Positions 16,989-27,452 are shown, counted from the first letter of the stretch. The stretch is 64,000 nt of DNA from Hymenobacter sp. YC55 (GCF_029433095.1 NZ_JARNTX010000001.1:620001-684000), one strand, 5' to 3'. A program made the numbers and translations. The notes: generated by a model from the sequence alone, not told the origin.

Positions 16989-19900
16989 TTAGAAAGTGGC
17001 CGACAAACTAGCGCCGTAGAAACGAGTCGGAGGCGTCTGGTCGGAGTTGTTGATACCGATGCCGTTGCCGCTTGTGAAGCTAAATTCGGGGTCGGTGAAC
17101 TGGTTTGCTTTAGGAACCCAAGTGTACAGGTTACGGCCGTACAGGTTGAGCGTCACGCCCTTGATGAAACGTGTATTGCTGAGTAAGGAAGCTGGCAAGC
17201 TGTAGTTCAGCGAAACCTCCCGCAGCTTGAAGAAGTCTCCTTTCGTAACGTAGTTCGCTGCTATGTTCCGGTTGTAAGAACTGTTGGCCCAGAATTCGGC
17301 GCCTCCAGGAGTCAAATTTGTAGTGTTGGCTACGTAGGTGCCGTCAGGGGCCTGTATTGAGGAATTTGGCATCACGAATGGCTCGCGGCCTGTAGAAGCA
17401 CTGCGTGCCGAAGCACCCGTGAAGTCCATAGTCGAGCCAAGGCCGTGATACACGTAGTAGCCCGTCCGGTATTCGGCCTGGGCGGCCAGCGTAATACCCT
17501 TAAACGTAAGGCTAGTATTGAAGCCGTATTTATGTTTTGGCAGCGTGTTACCAAAAGTGGTGAGTTGGCTCGCCTGCGATGGCACCCAGCCTTGACGCTG
17601 GTAGGTAGACCCATCTGCTGCTTCCTCCTCGCCCAGATCGATGTACGTTAAGATCACACGGCCCTGATTGTCACGGTTGTAATCAGTTCCTTGAAGCACC
17701 GGATACGGCTGCCCTTCGATGGCATATACTTGTGCATCACCACCTGTCGTGAGGGGGAGCTGCTTGGTTTGATCCGTGATTTTAAGAACCTTGTTGTTGT
17801 TGTAGTTGTAATTCAGGCCTACTCTCCAGGTCAAACCGTTTTCAGCTTCTACTGGCGTTACATTCAAATCCAATTCTACACCATTGTTCTGCACTTTACC
17901 CGCGTTAAGCAGATAGTTGGTGAAGCCGCCTGAGGGCGCAATGTTGGCGTTGATAGTTTGGTTGATGGACAGCTGGTAATAGTAGGTAGCAGCAAAATTG
18001 AGGCGTTGCTTCAGGAAGCTCAATTCGGTGCCTACCTCCGTGGAGTGTGTAAACTCTGGCTTTAGGTTTGGTACAATGGTTCGGTCGCTAAGCGTGTAGG
18101 AAGCTGCTGACCCGAAAGGATAGCCGCTGCCAGGGTTATAAACGGGCGCAATACTATACGCTCCAAAGTTGTTGGCTACGCCACCAACGTTACCACCCAA
18201 GTTCACTTGACCTACTTTAGAGTAACCACCGCGAAGCTTGCCATAGTCGAAGAACGCAACTGACTTCAGAGCTGGAATAACTTCTGATAGCACCACAGAA
18301 GCATCTACGCTAGGGTAGAAATAAGAGCGGTTTTCTGGGTTCAACACAGAAACTTCTTCCTGGCGAGCCGAACCGTGCAGGAAGAACATGTCTTTGTAAC
18401 CCAACGTCAAGTCACCGAAGAAGGCAGCCTGCCGATAACGGTACCGGCCTTGGCTAACTGTGGCTTCTCCAACCCGGTTGCTACCGACGTTGAAAATGCC
18501 GGGTACCGCCAAGGCATTCGCTGTAGCTGACAAGAACTGAGAGTTGTTCATCTGAACGTTGTTGCCCAGAATACCTTTTATCGAAATGTCGCCGACCTGC
18601 TTGACAATGTTGATGAAGAGGTCGGAGTTAAGACGGCTAACGCTGCTATTTAATTCCGTTACGCCACCAGCAATGTTGCTCCGCGAATTGACAGGACGGC
18701 CAAGGGTGCTGGCAGTGTAAGTGAATTTGTCCTGCCAGTTCTTATTGTCTTGGGTGATATAGGTCAGACCAATCCGATACTGCGCTGACAACCAATCGTT
18801 AATTTTGTAACCCAAATCAATATTACCAATCAGGGTGCTTTGGCGAATATTGCGGCGGTTGTTGTCGAGGGTGAAATAGGGGTTGGCGTAATACTCGTTG
18901 TAATAGCCGTTAGGATTAGCAAACACATTGTTGCGCCAATCCTTATAACTAGTAATCGGAATTAGGGCCGAAGTATTGAGCAACTGATCATATACAGCAC
19001 CATTGCTCTGATCCACTTTCGCTTGTGCAAACGAAACGTTCATGCCCGTTGAGAGCTTGTTCATTTGGCGCGAGGCATTGGCTCGGAACGTGTTGCGGTC
19101 GTACTGATCTTTTGGCAACACGCCCTTGTTCTTCACGTTCTGGTACGACACAAAGATCTTAGTGTCCTTGTCGCCACCCGAGAACGAGACGTTGTTTTGC
19201 ATCTGGTACCCAGTGTTGAAGAAGTCTTTGCGCTCGTTCGGCCGGGCTTTGTACTCGATGCTCTGAATGGTGTTCTGGTTATTGGGGCCTAGTGTCTGGT
19301 ACCCTAACTCCCGAATAGAACCGTCATAACGGTCGCCGTATTGCTGGTTTTCGTAGGGCGTATACTCCCGAATCCATTCTGAAGAACCTGGGCCGAATTC
19401 GTTTTGGAATTTCGGCCAGAAACTGATCTGCTCTAGCTGCGACGTGTGCGAGAAGGTGACACTCGGAGTAGTACCACCTCTCTTCGTCGTGATGATCAAC
19501 GCCCCGTTGGTTGCTTGCGAACCGTAGAGTGCGGCGGCGTTGGCTCCTTTCAGAATAGTAATGTCGGCAATGTCATCGGGGTTGAGCGCCGTCAATACAT
19601 CTTGTGTGGTCTGCACCCCGTCGATTACCACGAGTGCTTGGTTTTCACCCGTCAGCGAGCGGGTACCACGCAACGTGATCCGCACACTCGGGTTGATACC
19701 GTTGTTGACCGTTTGAATTTGCAAGCCGGACACTTTGCCAGCCAAACCATTGGTGACGTTCGTTACGCGAGCCTGGTTCAGTTCTTTTGCGTCGATAGTG
19801 GAAGTGGCGTATCCTATTTCGCGCGCTTGCCGCTGAATACCGAGTGCGCCCGTTACAACAACTTCACCTAGTTGTTTGGTATCGGCACCGAGCCCAACAT

Positions 19901-20177
19901 TAATAACCGCTGCATCGCCGATGGGCCGTTCTATAGCGGCGTACCCAATCGAGGAGAAAGTAAGAACTGTAGTTCCTGCCGGAACGCTGATAGAGTACCC
20001 TCCGTCAGCATTCGTCGATACGCCAACCGAGGTGCCTTTGGCTAACACAGTTACTCCAGGAAGCCCCTGACCGGTTGCTTGGTCAGTAACCTTACCTGAA
20101 ATTGCTCTGCTCTGGGCCATCCCCTGCTGCAACAGGCTGACAGTCAGAACAGAGGTCAGAAGTAATTTTTGCTTCAT
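16989..20177 (-). CDS. SusC/RagA family TonB-linked outer-membrane protein
   Basis: About 1,062 residues from the Met at 20177. The order is a signal peptide (KQKLLLTSVLTVSLLQQGMAQ), then an N-terminal carboxypeptidase-regulatory-like domain (ISGKVTDQATGQGLPGVTV), then a TonB plug domain (LAGKVSGLQIQ, IRGTRSL-like ITLRGTRSL, ALVVIDGVQ). A long beta-barrel rich in aromatic residues follows, ending in LSATF with the terminal Phe. It imports oligomers across the outer membrane with TonB energy. The ligand is not encoded nearby as a glycoside hydrolase; instead exported M20 and M28 peptidases flank it, so peptides are a reasonable guess. An upstream Met at 20228 would precede the signal peptide with unrelated residues. 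Confidence 0.93.
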   Translation of the reverse strand: MKQKLLLTSVLTVSLLQQGMAQSRAISGKVTDQATGQGLPGVTVLAKGTSVGVSTNADGGYSISVPAGTTVLTFSSIGYAAIERPIGDAAVINVGLGADTKQLGEVVVTGALGIQRQAREIGYATSTIDAKELNQARVTNVTNGLAGKVSGLQIQTVNNGINPSVRITLRGTRSLTGENQALVVIDGVQTTQDVLTALNPDDIADITILKGANAAALYGSQATNGALIITTKRGGTTPSVTFSHTSQLEQISFWPKFQNEFGPGSSEWIREYTPYENQQYGDRYDGSIRELGYQTLGPNNQNTIQSIEYKARPNERKDFFNTGYQMQNNVSFSGGDKDTKIFVSYQNVKNKGVLPKDQYDRNTFRANASRQMNKLSTGMNVSFAQAKVDQSNGAVYDQLLNTSALIPITSYKDWRNNVFANPNGYYNEYYANPYFTLDNNRRNIRQSTLIGNIDLGYKINDWLSAQYRIGLTYITQDNKNWQDKFTYTASTLGRPVNSRSNIAGGVTELNSSVSRLNSDLFINIVKQVGDISIKGILGNNVQMNNSQFLSATANALAVPGIFNVGSNRVGEATVSQGRYRYRQAAFFGDLTLGYKDMFFLHGSARQEEVSVLNPENRSYFYPSVDASVVLSEVIPALKSVAFFDYGKLRGGYSKVGQVNLGGNVGGVANNFGAYSIAPVYNPGSGYPFGSAASYTLSDRTIVPNLKPEFTHSTEVGTELSFLKQRLNFAATYYYQLSINQTINANIAPSGGFTNYLLNAGKVQNNGVELDLNVTPVEAENGLTWRVGLNYNYNNNKVLKITDQTKQLPLTTGGDAQVYAIEGQPYPVLQGTDYNRDNQGRVILTYIDLGEEEAADGSTYQRQGWVPSQASQLTTFGNTLPKHKYGFNTSLTFKGITLAAQAEYRTGYYVYHGLGSTMDFTGASARSASTGREPFVMPNSSIQAPDGTYVANTTNLTPGGAEFWANSSYNRNIAANYVTKGDFFKLREVSLNYSLPASLLSNTRFIKGVTLNLYGRNLYTWVPKANQFTDPEFSFTSGNGIGINNSDQTPPTRFYGASLSATF

Positions 20178-20778
20178 GTGTTTGTTTTGGTGAGTGAAAA
20201 TGGTTGTTGGAAACATGCAACTGTACAAGTATACAGCAGATGTTCCATTAAATAATAATTAAATCAAGCGGACGATTTTAAAAAAATGTAATTGAAGGCC
20301 GCTTTAATTCCTTGTTTTTCAATAATTCTAGGGTATCAATGTTATATCATCAGATTGTTGTCGGCTCATTATATTCCTATTGATGTACTTACATGGTTAT
20401 CTCCGCATAATTTCGTAAATGCAGGCCGTCATAATGTGTTTACATTTCCGTAAATCGATTGCACTTTACTGCATTTAAACAAGCACAAGTAAAATGCTGG
20501 CAAAAGCCCGTTTTAGTTGCTAACAGTCCGCCGACTTCACTGAAATTATTTCATCGAATTGTTCGAGGGTTGTTCTTGTTTTTATTATATAAAGCTTGCT
20601 AATAGTTATTACTATCAGTAGCTACCACCTTGCCCTGTTTTAGACGGGCTTTTGCAGAGAAAAAACTTTTTAGCTAAGCTGCAATCCTGTTTTAAATGGG
20701 TAGAATGCACAATTCAACGCAACGAAACGGTAATTGCTGGTACTTTAGCTACTGAAGATTCTCTCACTAAAACCTTCT
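20178..20778. other. AT-rich divergent intergenic region, 601 bp
   Basis: This region separates the susC and M28 peptidase starts and must hold both promoters. It is markedly AT-rich. I did not find a clear TAnnTTTG/TTTG promoter pair, a sigma/anti-sigma gene, or an RNA gene in it. Confidence 0.4.
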
Positions 20779-22359
20779 ATGAACACATTCCGACTCTTTA
20801 CCCTCGCCAGCAGTTTAGCCATAGCCGCTCCTACTTTAGCTCAGCAAACCACTGAGAAGGTGGATCAGGCGGCTATTGCTAAAATCAAGGACGAGGGCAT
20901 GAACCGCTCCAAGGTGATGGAAACGGCCTTCTATCTTACTGATGTGTGTGGCCCCCGCCTGGCTGGTTCCGACGGCTTGAAGCGCGCCTATGATTGGACC
21001 AAGACCCGCCTCACCCAATACGGCCTCACTAATGCCAACCTCGAGCCTTGGGGTGACTTTGGTCGGGGATGGGACATCGAGAAGTCCTACGTGGCCATGA
21101 CGGCTCCCTACTACCACACCATGATTGGAGCACCCAAGGCCTGGACTCCTAGCACCAGCGGCAACGTCAAAAAGCAAGTAGCCTACGTGAAAGCCACCAC
21201 CGAAGCCGAACTCGACAAATACAAGGGCCAGCTTCGCGACAAAATAGTGGTGCTGGAAGTAGCCACCCCGCCGAAAGAAGGCTTCGAGCCCGATGCCAAG
21301 CGCTACACCGATGAAGAGTTGAAGAAAATGGCCGACGGCACCCCCGCTGCTCGCCCAGCGGCGACTGGCACTCCTGCCACTTCCGAAGCCGACCGAATGG
21401 CCACCTACCGGGCCCGTATGGCGCTGCGCACCAAGATGAGCGAAATGATGATGAGCGAAGGCGCTGCGGCCGTGCTGAGCACCCGTGGCGGCTCCCAAGG
21501 CACGTTCTTCACCTCAAACGGTGCGCCCTATGCTCCCGATGCCAAACCCGTTCTGCCCGAAATAGAAATGTCGCCCGAGGACCAGCTACGTATTATTCGG
21601 CTGGTAGAAGCGGGTATTCCGGTGGAAGTGGAGATGGAAACCAAAACCCGCTTCCAAACCCAAGACCTGAAGGGCTACAACGTCATAGCCGAAATTCCGG
21701 GCACCGATAAGAAACTGAAAAGCGAAGTGGTGATGCTCGGTGGCCACCTCGACTCCTGGCACGCGGCAACCGGCGCTACCGACAACGCCGCCGGCTGCGC
21801 CGTAATGATGGAAGCTGTTCGTATCCTGAAGGCCAGCGGCCTAAAGCCGCGCCGCACCATCCGGATTGCACTCTGGAGCGCCGAAGAGCAAGGCTTATTT
21901 GGCTCGCGCAATTACGTGAAAAACCACTTTGCCGACCCCGCTACCATGAAGCTGCTGCCCGAGCACGAGAAGCTGGCAGCATACTTCAACCTCGACAACG
22001 GCGGCGGTAAAATCCGTGGTATCTACCAGCAAAGCAACGAAGCAGTAGCTCCTATCTTCACTGCTTGGCTCGTGCCCTTTGCCGACCTCGGCGCCACTAC
22101 CGTTACGCCCCGCAATACCGGCGGCACCGACCACTTGTCGTTCGACGCCGTGGGCCTGCCTGGCTTCCAGTTCATCCAGGACCCACTCGATTACGGTACC
22201 CGCACCCACCACACCAACCAGGATACTTACGACCGTCTTATCCCAGAAGACCTGAAGCAAGCTTCGGTAGTAGTGGCCTCCTTTGTGTACAATGCTGCCA
22301 TGCGCGACCAAAAGCTGCCCCGCAAGCCGCTACCCGCTGCTACTGCTAAGGCGCAATAA
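20779..22359 (+). CDS. Exported M28 family zinc aminopeptidase
   Basis: A 526-residue peptidase with a signal peptide (TLASSLAIAAPTLAQQ). Residues 130-290 form a PA-type insert, with an unusual Ala/Pro/Thr-rich linker near residues 185-205. The M28 catalytic part shows GGHLDSWH (His near 321), the bridging Asp in GATDNAAG, the EE pair in WSAEEQGLFGS (near 368) and a late metal His in RTHHTNQD (near 478). It should remove N-terminal residues from peptides in the periplasm or outside. It is divergent from the SusC/SusD operon, whose downstream neighbour is another exported peptidase, so together they suggest peptide scavenging. A long-stem terminator follows directly. Confidence 0.9.
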   Translation: MNTFRLFTLASSLAIAAPTLAQQTTEKVDQAAIAKIKDEGMNRSKVMETAFYLTDVCGPRLAGSDGLKRAYDWTKTRLTQYGLTNANLEPWGDFGRGWDIEKSYVAMTAPYYHTMIGAPKAWTPSTSGNVKKQVAYVKATTEAELDKYKGQLRDKIVVLEVATPPKEGFEPDAKRYTDEELKKMADGTPAARPAATGTPATSEADRMATYRARMALRTKMSEMMMSEGAAAVLSTRGGSQGTFFTSNGAPYAPDAKPVLPEIEMSPEDQLRIIRLVEAGIPVEVEMETKTRFQTQDLKGYNVIAEIPGTDKKLKSEVVMLGGHLDSWHAATGATDNAAGCAVMMEAVRILKASGLKPRRTIRIALWSAEEQGLFGSRNYVKNHFADPATMKLLPEHEKLAAYFNLDNGGGKIRGIYQQSNEAVAPIFTAWLVPFADLGATTVTPRNTGGTDHLSFDAVGLPGFQFIQDPLDYGTRTHHTNQDTYDRLIPEDLKQASVVVASFVYNAAMRDQKLPRKPLPAATAKAQ

Positions 22360-22434
22360 CCAGTAGCTGCTTCAAACAAAACGCTCCGCTGACTTTTGAA
22401 GTCGGCGGGGCGTTTTGTTTGAAGCAGCTACTGG
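22360..22434 (+). terminator. Long-stem intrinsic terminator after the M28 peptidase gene
   Basis: Bases 22360-22395 pair with 22399-22434 (about 36 bp, with two G-T pairs), starting CCAGTAGCTG and ending CAGCTACTGG. A GTTTTGTTT run sits in the 3' arm. It begins at the stop codon. Confidence 0.85.
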
Positions 22435-22487
22435 CTGGAGTCCACTTGTTGAAATTATTGTATAAGTGTTGACGCAGCAAAACTATT

Positions 22488-22586
22488 GTCATGCTGAGCG
22501 GAGCCGAAGCATCTCGCTAGTGTGGTAAACCTCATTTACTTTAGCAACATCAGCACGCGAGATGCTTCGACTGCGCTCAGCATGAC
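22488..22586. repeat. Long-inverted-repeat intergenic element, copy 1
   Basis: The element starts GTCATGCTGAGCGGAGCC and ends GCGCTCAGCATGAC; its ~30-base arms pair nearly perfectly around a ~40-base centre containing AGTGTGGTA. The same element recurs five times inside the leu-ilv cluster. Confidence 0.85.
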
Positions 22587-22680
22587 AGGTATGTATAGCA
22601 ACGCCTATTGCAACGTCAGCCTGAGAAGCGCTTCAGAAAGCTTTGTATGACTTTCTCTCGGAAGAAGCAGCTCTATATTG

Positions 22681-23001
22681 CTACTCAGCTAAGCCTAGTT
22701 TCCTCGTCACCCAATTCTTCGGTACCTCTACTGTCACTTCGACTACTGGCTTGTCGGTTTTGTCTTTTAAGCGGTCAGTCAACCGGCTGAGCCTGTCTTT
22801 CTCGCTGTTGCGGGAAAGCAGAATCTTACCATAGTCCCGGATGACGCTGACGGCTTTCGGGAGCGTGACGCTCACTTTCACTTCTTTGTATTGCGGTTCC
22901 GAGGGAGGAGTATCAGCCGCTGGTCGGCTCTGAGCCTGGCTGTTCACGGCCGTGAGCAGTAGTAGCGCAACCAGAAGTGTAAATAGTTTACTGATAGACA
23001 T
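22681..23001 (-). CDS. Small exported protein of unknown function
   Basis: A 106-residue protein with a clear signal peptide (FTLLVALLLLTAVNSQAQS), a short Pro-rich linker and a charged domain of about 75 residues. The domain has a KEVKVSVTLPKAVSVIRDYGK start and an EVTVEVPKNWV end. The two similar beta strands flank a Lys/Arg/Asp-rich helix (SEKDRLSRLTDRLKDKT). No family is recognised. It lies alone between the repeat element and the TPR-like gene. Confidence 0.6.
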   Translation of the reverse strand: MSISKLFTLLVALLLLTAVNSQAQSRPAADTPPSEPQYKEVKVSVTLPKAVSVIRDYGKILLSRNSEKDRLSRLTDRLKDKTDKPVVEVTVEVPKNWVTRKLGLAE

Positions 23002-23166
23002 CGGACCCTTATGACGCTATAAAGATGCTGCTGCTACAAAGAGGGTTGTCTGTGCATCGGTACAAAGCTGCCACGGTTTTCTGTTGAAGCAAGCAGGCTG
23101 CTTCACAAGTTCAGCGCAGCAAAAGCCGAAAGAGTACAAAGGTGCCTGACTGTCAGGGGTTAACAG

Positions 23167-24711
23167 CTACTTCATAAGCAGAAATTTACGCTTCATAATC
23201 TCCTGTACCGGCGTGTTGGTAATCTTGCTGTCCAGCCACGAAACAATATCCAGGTAGAGAAAGGGCCGACTCTCAAAGGGGTTGGCGGCAATAACAATCA
23301 GCTTCTCGCGGAGCGTGATAAATGCCTCACGTACTTGATGTGGCGCAATATTGCCGACGTTGCGCAGAAACCGGAAAATTTCCACCTGCATAGGTTGCTG
23401 GTCATTCATCATGCCCAGAAAGCGGTACACCGACCGCACCTGATAATCTAGGCTGGCATCTTCGCCAGCTTCGTAGTGCGCAATTAAGTTGAGGATGCGG
23501 GCAAAGCACTGCAAGTCTTCGCGCAAACTCAGGTCTTTCTGCTGGATGATGAGGTTCAAATACTCGATGGCCTTATGGTATTGGCCACTGCCGAAGTAGA
23601 GGCTGGCTATTTTGTAATAGAATACCAACGTGCGGTGCATATCCAGCTGCGACTTGTAGTGCTCTAGGTTTTCCAGCAACTCCGGAATAATTTCTAGGCC
23701 CTCGGTGAAACGGCCTTCCAAGAAGTAGGCGTTGATGCGGTTGGTATAGATGTACTGAAACAGCAGAATCTCGGTGTTGGGGCTACTACGCCGGGTTTGG
23801 TTGGCAGAAAACTCTTCCAGCTTCTTGAGCACCTCCATGAATTTGCTGTAGTACAGCATATTGTAGAGCGTAGCCAACAGGTTGTGCAAGCCTTTGATAT
23901 AGAGCATGGTCTGCAAGTCCTTCATGTGCGGGGCCTGCTCAAACAAATCCACCCACTTCTGCGCATAGCGGTAGCAGGCCCGGAAATCCTGGTTGAGTGT
24001 GTAGTACCACACGTGTGCTTGGTAGAAATACAGCTTCTCGAAAAAGCCGCCTTTGCTGTCTTCAAAGGGTGGCAGGTTTTCCCGGAAGAAAGCAGTAATC
24101 TGCTCGTGGTCGGCGCGGTTGCGGGCGTGGCCGGCTTTCAAGTACAGTCCATATAGCCGCAACGATGCATTGGAAAGGGCGTGCATCTTACCCAAATGCT
24201 CCACCGTGTCTACGGCCTCGGTAGCCAGCGTTTCGGCGCGGTCTTTTATGCTGCGCGTGATGTACTGGCTTTCGATGAGCTTCTCGAAGTCCAGCGCCAG
24301 CAGCACGATGTGCGGCATTTCCACCTGCCGGGCGGCCACTTTTACCTTTTCCAGCATGCGCAGGCTTTGCTGGTAGAAGCCTTTGTTATACAGCACCCGC
24401 GCGTAGTCGAGCTGCTCGTGGAGCTGAATGTCTGGGTTCTGACCGGCATGGTAAACCCGCAAGCTGGATAGGAGCTGCTTGTAGAGGTTGGCTTTTAGAT
24501 TGGCGAGCTGCACCCGCTTGAGTGTCGGCACATGCGCCAGAATCTGCGCCTCATCGTAGGTTTCCAGCGCTTCCAAGGCGTCGAAAAGTTGAAGGAACTT
24601 CAGGTCTTCCGAGGAGCCTTGCCGATTGGTAAAAAGCCGGAAATGACGCTTTTCGGAGCGGGTAAGAGACTTTATTAACTGAAAAATGGGCTCTGTGTTC
24701 TTGTTGGGCAT
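23167..24711 (-). CDS. Helical-repeat (TPR-like) cytoplasmic protein of unknown function
   Basis: A 514-residue all-helical protein with no signal peptide. It begins with a conserved-looking charged segment, LIKSLTRSEKRHFRLF, that resembles a family of Bacteroidota proteins of unknown function found next to varied genes. Repeated 34-residue-like helix pairs follow (for example YNKGFYQQSLRMLEKVK and GSGQYHKAIEYLNLIIQ), consistent with tetratricopeptide repeats acting as a protein-interaction scaffold. It is divergent from leuA (166-bp gap), so the shared intergenic region may carry both promoters. There is no evidence for a role in leucine synthesis. Confidence 0.7.
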   Translation of the reverse strand: MPNKNTEPIFQLIKSLTRSEKRHFRLFTNRQGSSEDLKFLQLFDALEALETYDEAQILAHVPTLKRVQLANLKANLYKQLLSSLRVYHAGQNPDIQLHEQLDYARVLYNKGFYQQSLRMLEKVKVAARQVEMPHIVLLALDFEKLIESQYITRSIKDRAETLATEAVDTVEHLGKMHALSNASLRLYGLYLKAGHARNRADHEQITAFFRENLPPFEDSKGGFFEKLYFYQAHVWYYTLNQDFRACYRYAQKWVDLFEQAPHMKDLQTMLYIKGLHNLLATLYNMLYYSKFMEVLKKLEEFSANQTRRSSPNTEILLFQYIYTNRINAYFLEGRFTEGLEIIPELLENLEHYKSQLDMHRTLVFYYKIASLYFGSGQYHKAIEYLNLIIQQKDLSLREDLQCFARILNLIAHYEAGEDASLDYQVRSVYRFLGMMNDQQPMQVEIFRFLRNVGNIAPHQVREAFITLREKLIVIAANPFESRPFLYLDIVSWLDSKITNTPVQEIMKRKFLLMK

Positions 24712-24877
24712 TGTAAGAAGTTATTCGGTAATGCGCTGATAGATAAATGATTAATTTAGTATAGGGCGAAGTTTGAAATAGTAGAACTAAGTAAAAAGCA
24801 GTTTACAGAGGAGGGTAGAACACGGTACTTAGTCACTTATTCAATACCTCGTTCGGGTTTCACTAGGCTATTCTAGC

Positions 24878-26044
24878 ATGGCACACCAGCAAATCCAAAT
24901 CTTCGATACCACGCTCCGCGACGGCGAACAAGTGCCGGGCTGCAAGCTAAACAGGGAAGAGAAACTTGTTATTGCCCGACAGCTAGAGCTACTTGGCGTC
25001 GATGTAATTGAGGCTGGTTTCCCTGTTTCCAGTCCCGGCGATTTTGCCGCCGTTCAGGCCATAGCGGCCCAAACGAAGGATGCTACCGTGTGCGGCCTGT
25101 CCCGCGCCGTTGAAAACGACATCCGAGTAGCTGCCGAAGCGCTACAAAAGGCCCGTTACCCTCGCATCCACACCGGCATCGGTACTTCCGATGTGCACAT
25201 CCAGCACAAGCTCTGCACCACGCGCGAAAACGTGCTGGCGCGGGCAGTAGCTGCTGTAAAGCTCGCCAAAAGCTTTGTGGAAGATGTGGAATTCTACGCC
25301 GAGGATGCCGGCCGCACCGACAACGAGTTTCTAGCCCGCGTCTGCGAGGAAGTTATCAAGGCTGGAGCTACTGTCCTCAACATCCCCGATACCACCGGCT
25401 ATTGCCTGCCGCAGGAGTACGGCGCCAAAATCAAGTTCCTCCACGAAAACGTGACGGGCATTCAAAACGTGCGCCTCTCCACGCACTGCCACAACGACTT
25501 AGGGTTGGCCACAGCCAATTCCATTGCGGGCGTGATGAACGGTGCCCGCCAAATTGAATGCACCATCAACGGGGTAGGGGAGCGGGCCGGCAATACAGCC
25601 CTTGAGGAAGTGGTGATGATCCTGCGTCAGCACCCGTACCTCAACCTTGACACCCGCATCAACACCCGCTTGCTGGCCGAAACCTCCGCCATGGTGTCGC
25701 ATTTGATGACCATGCCAGTGCAGCCCAACAAGGCTATTGTGGGTTCCAATGCGTTTTCGCATTCCAGCGGCATCCACCAAGACGGCATCATCAAGCACCG
25801 CGAAACCTACGAAATCATCGACCCCAAGGAAGTGGGCGTCGCCGATTCTTCGATTGTGCTCACGGCTCGTTCGGGCCGTGCGGCTCTGGCCTACCGCCTC
25901 CAGAAGATTGGGTACGATTTTGAAAAAGTCGCCTTGAACAAAGCCTACGCCTGCTTCCTCGAACTCGCCGACCGCAAGCGGGAGGTAGTAGACGAGGATT
26001 TGCACGCGTTGGTAGAGCAGGAAAAATTAGTAGCAGTCAACTAA
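24878..26044 (+). CDS. leuA: 2-isopropylmalate synthase, short form without the C-terminal regulatory domain
   Basis: Catalyses condensation of acetyl-CoA with 2-oxoisovalerate, the first step of leucine synthesis. The HMGL-like TIM barrel is complete: [10 protein letters not shown] at residues 10-19, the HCHND metal motif, GERAGNT, and the C-terminal linker [17 protein letters not shown]. The protein ends at 388 residues, just after the [10 protein letters not shown] subdomain, whereas Escherichia coli LeuA runs to about 520 with an allosteric leucine-binding domain. The regulatory domain is therefore missing, and leucine feedback is expected to be absent or exerted otherwise. It is first in the cluster; leuC starts 1 bp after the stop codon. 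Homocitrate or citramalate synthase is less likely given the adjoining leuCDB. Confidence 0.95.
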   Translation: MAHQQIQIFDTTLRDGEQVPGCKLNREEKLVIARQLELLGVDVIEAGFPVSSPGDFAAVQAIAAQTKDATVCGLSRAVENDIRVAAEALQKARYPRIHTGIGTSDVHIQHKLCTTRENVLARAVAAVKLAKSFVEDVEFYAEDAGRTDNEFLARVCEEVIKAGATVLNIPDTTGYCLPQEYGAKIKFLHENVTGIQNVRLSTHCHNDLGLATANSIAGVMNGARQIECTINGVGERAGNTALEEVVMILRQHPYLNLDTRINTRLLAETSAMVSHLMTMPVQPNKAIVGSNAFSHSSGIHQDGIIKHRETYEIIDPKEVGVADSSIVLTARSGRAALAYRLQKIGYDFEKVALNKAYACFLELADRKREVVDEDLHALVEQEKLVAVN

Positions 26045-26045
26045 C

Positions 26046-27440
26046 ATGGCCAAGTCCTTATTTGATAAAATTTGGGATGCGCACGTGGTGAAAACCGCGC
26101 CGGGCGGCTTGGATATTGTGTACATCGACCGGCACCTGATTCATGAGGTGACCAGCCCGCAGGCTTTCGACGAACTCGAAGCCCGCAACTTGCCGCTCTA
26201 CCGCCCTAACCGCATCCTGGCCACCGCCGACCACAACGTTCCGACCCGCAACCAGCATCTTCCCATCGAGGAGCCGCTGTCCCGTTCGCAGGTGGATAAG
26301 CTGACTGCGAACTGCGAAAAGTACGGCGTGGAGCTGTACGGTTTGGGCCATGCCCGCCAAGGCATTGTGCACGTAATCGGGCCGGAATTGGGCCTTACGC
26401 TGCCCGGCGCTACCATCGTGTGCGGCGACAGTCACACCTCTACGCACGGCGCGTTCGGTGCGGTGGCGTTTGGTATCGGTACCAGCCAGGTGGCGCAGGT
26501 AATGGCTACGCAGTGCTTGCTGCTGAGCCGCCCCAAGCGCATGCGCATTACGGTGGATGGTGAGTTGCGCCGCGGAGTGACGGCTAAAGACCTGATTCTC
26601 TATATTATCTCGCAGCTCGGTACCGGTGGTGCCACGGGCTATTTTGTTGAATACGCGGGTAGTGCTGTGCGCGGCCTGAGCATGGAAGGCCGGATGACGG
26701 TCTGCAACATGAGCATCGAAATGGGGGCGCGCGGCGGCCTTATTGCCCCCGATGCTACTACGTTTGCCTATGTCGAAGGCCGCGCCTACGCCCCGAAGGG
26801 CATTGTGTGGGAACAAGCCGTTGCCTACTGGAAAACCCTGTATTCCGACGATGATACGGTGTTCGACGCCGAACACCATTTCAACGCCCGCGACATTGCC
26901 CCGATGATAACCTACGGTACCAACCCCGGTATGGGTATTGCCTTGAACGGCAACATCCCAAGCGAGGTAGCCGCCAGCGAATCCGAGAGCTTCGATAAAT
27001 CATTGGCCTACATGGGCTTCCAACGCGGCGAGTCGTTGTTGGGCAAGGAAATCAACTACGTATTCATCGGCAGCTGCACCAACTCGCGCATCGAGGATTT
27101 GCGCGCTGTGGCGGCGTACGTGCAAGGCAAGCAGAAAGCCAAGCACGTGGAGGCCATCATTGTGCCCGGTTCCAAGCAAGTCGAGCAGCAAGCCATTTCT
27201 GAAGGCCTGGACAAGATTTTGGCGGAAGCTGGTTTCGAGCTACGCGAGCCGGGTTGCAGCGCTTGCCTGGCCATGAACGAGGACAAGATTCCGGCCGGCG
27301 CTTATTGCGTGGCTACGTCCAACCGCAACTTCGAAGGCCGCCAGGGGCCGGGTTCCCGCACGTTGCTGGCCTCGCCGCTCGTAGCCGCCATTACGGCCGT
27401 ACAGGGCCGCATTGTCGACATCACGCAGTATTTGAACTAA
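26046..27440 (+). CDS. leuC: 3-isopropylmalate dehydratase large subunit
   Basis: The 464-residue large subunit of isopropylmalate isomerase, with LeuD. It carries an aconitase-type 4Fe-4S cluster. The cluster ligands are visible in [11 protein letters not shown] and the paired Cys of GCSACLAMN near the C-terminus; [13 protein letters not shown] is the conserved active-site loop. The length is typical. The ATG overlaps nothing but lies 1 bp past the leuA stop, so translation is probably coupled. leuD follows after 12 bp. It acts in the cytoplasm in the second step of leucine synthesis. Confidence 0.97.
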   Translation: MAKSLFDKIWDAHVVKTAPGGLDIVYIDRHLIHEVTSPQAFDELEARNLPLYRPNRILATADHNVPTRNQHLPIEEPLSRSQVDKLTANCEKYGVELYGLGHARQGIVHVIGPELGLTLPGATIVCGDSHTSTHGAFGAVAFGIGTSQVAQVMATQCLLLSRPKRMRITVDGELRRGVTAKDLILYIISQLGTGGATGYFVEYAGSAVRGLSMEGRMTVCNMSIEMGARGGLIAPDATTFAYVEGRAYAPKGIVWEQAVAYWKTLYSDDDTVFDAEHHFNARDIAPMITYGTNPGMGIALNGNIPSEVAASESESFDKSLAYMGFQRGESLLGKEINYVFIGSCTNSRIEDLRAVAAYVQGKQKAKHVEAIIVPGSKQVEQQAISEGLDKILAEAGFELREPGCSACLAMNEDKIPAGAYCVATSNRNFEGRQGPGSRTLLASPLVAAITAVQGRIVDITQYLN

Positions 27441-27452
27441 GGGCCGACGACC

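Noticed and set aside
24878..26044. leuA as homocitrate or citramalate synthase
   Set aside because: It is directly followed by leuC, leuD and leuB with 1-bp spacing, and ilvA supplies 2-oxobutyrate, so isopropylmalate synthase is much likelier.
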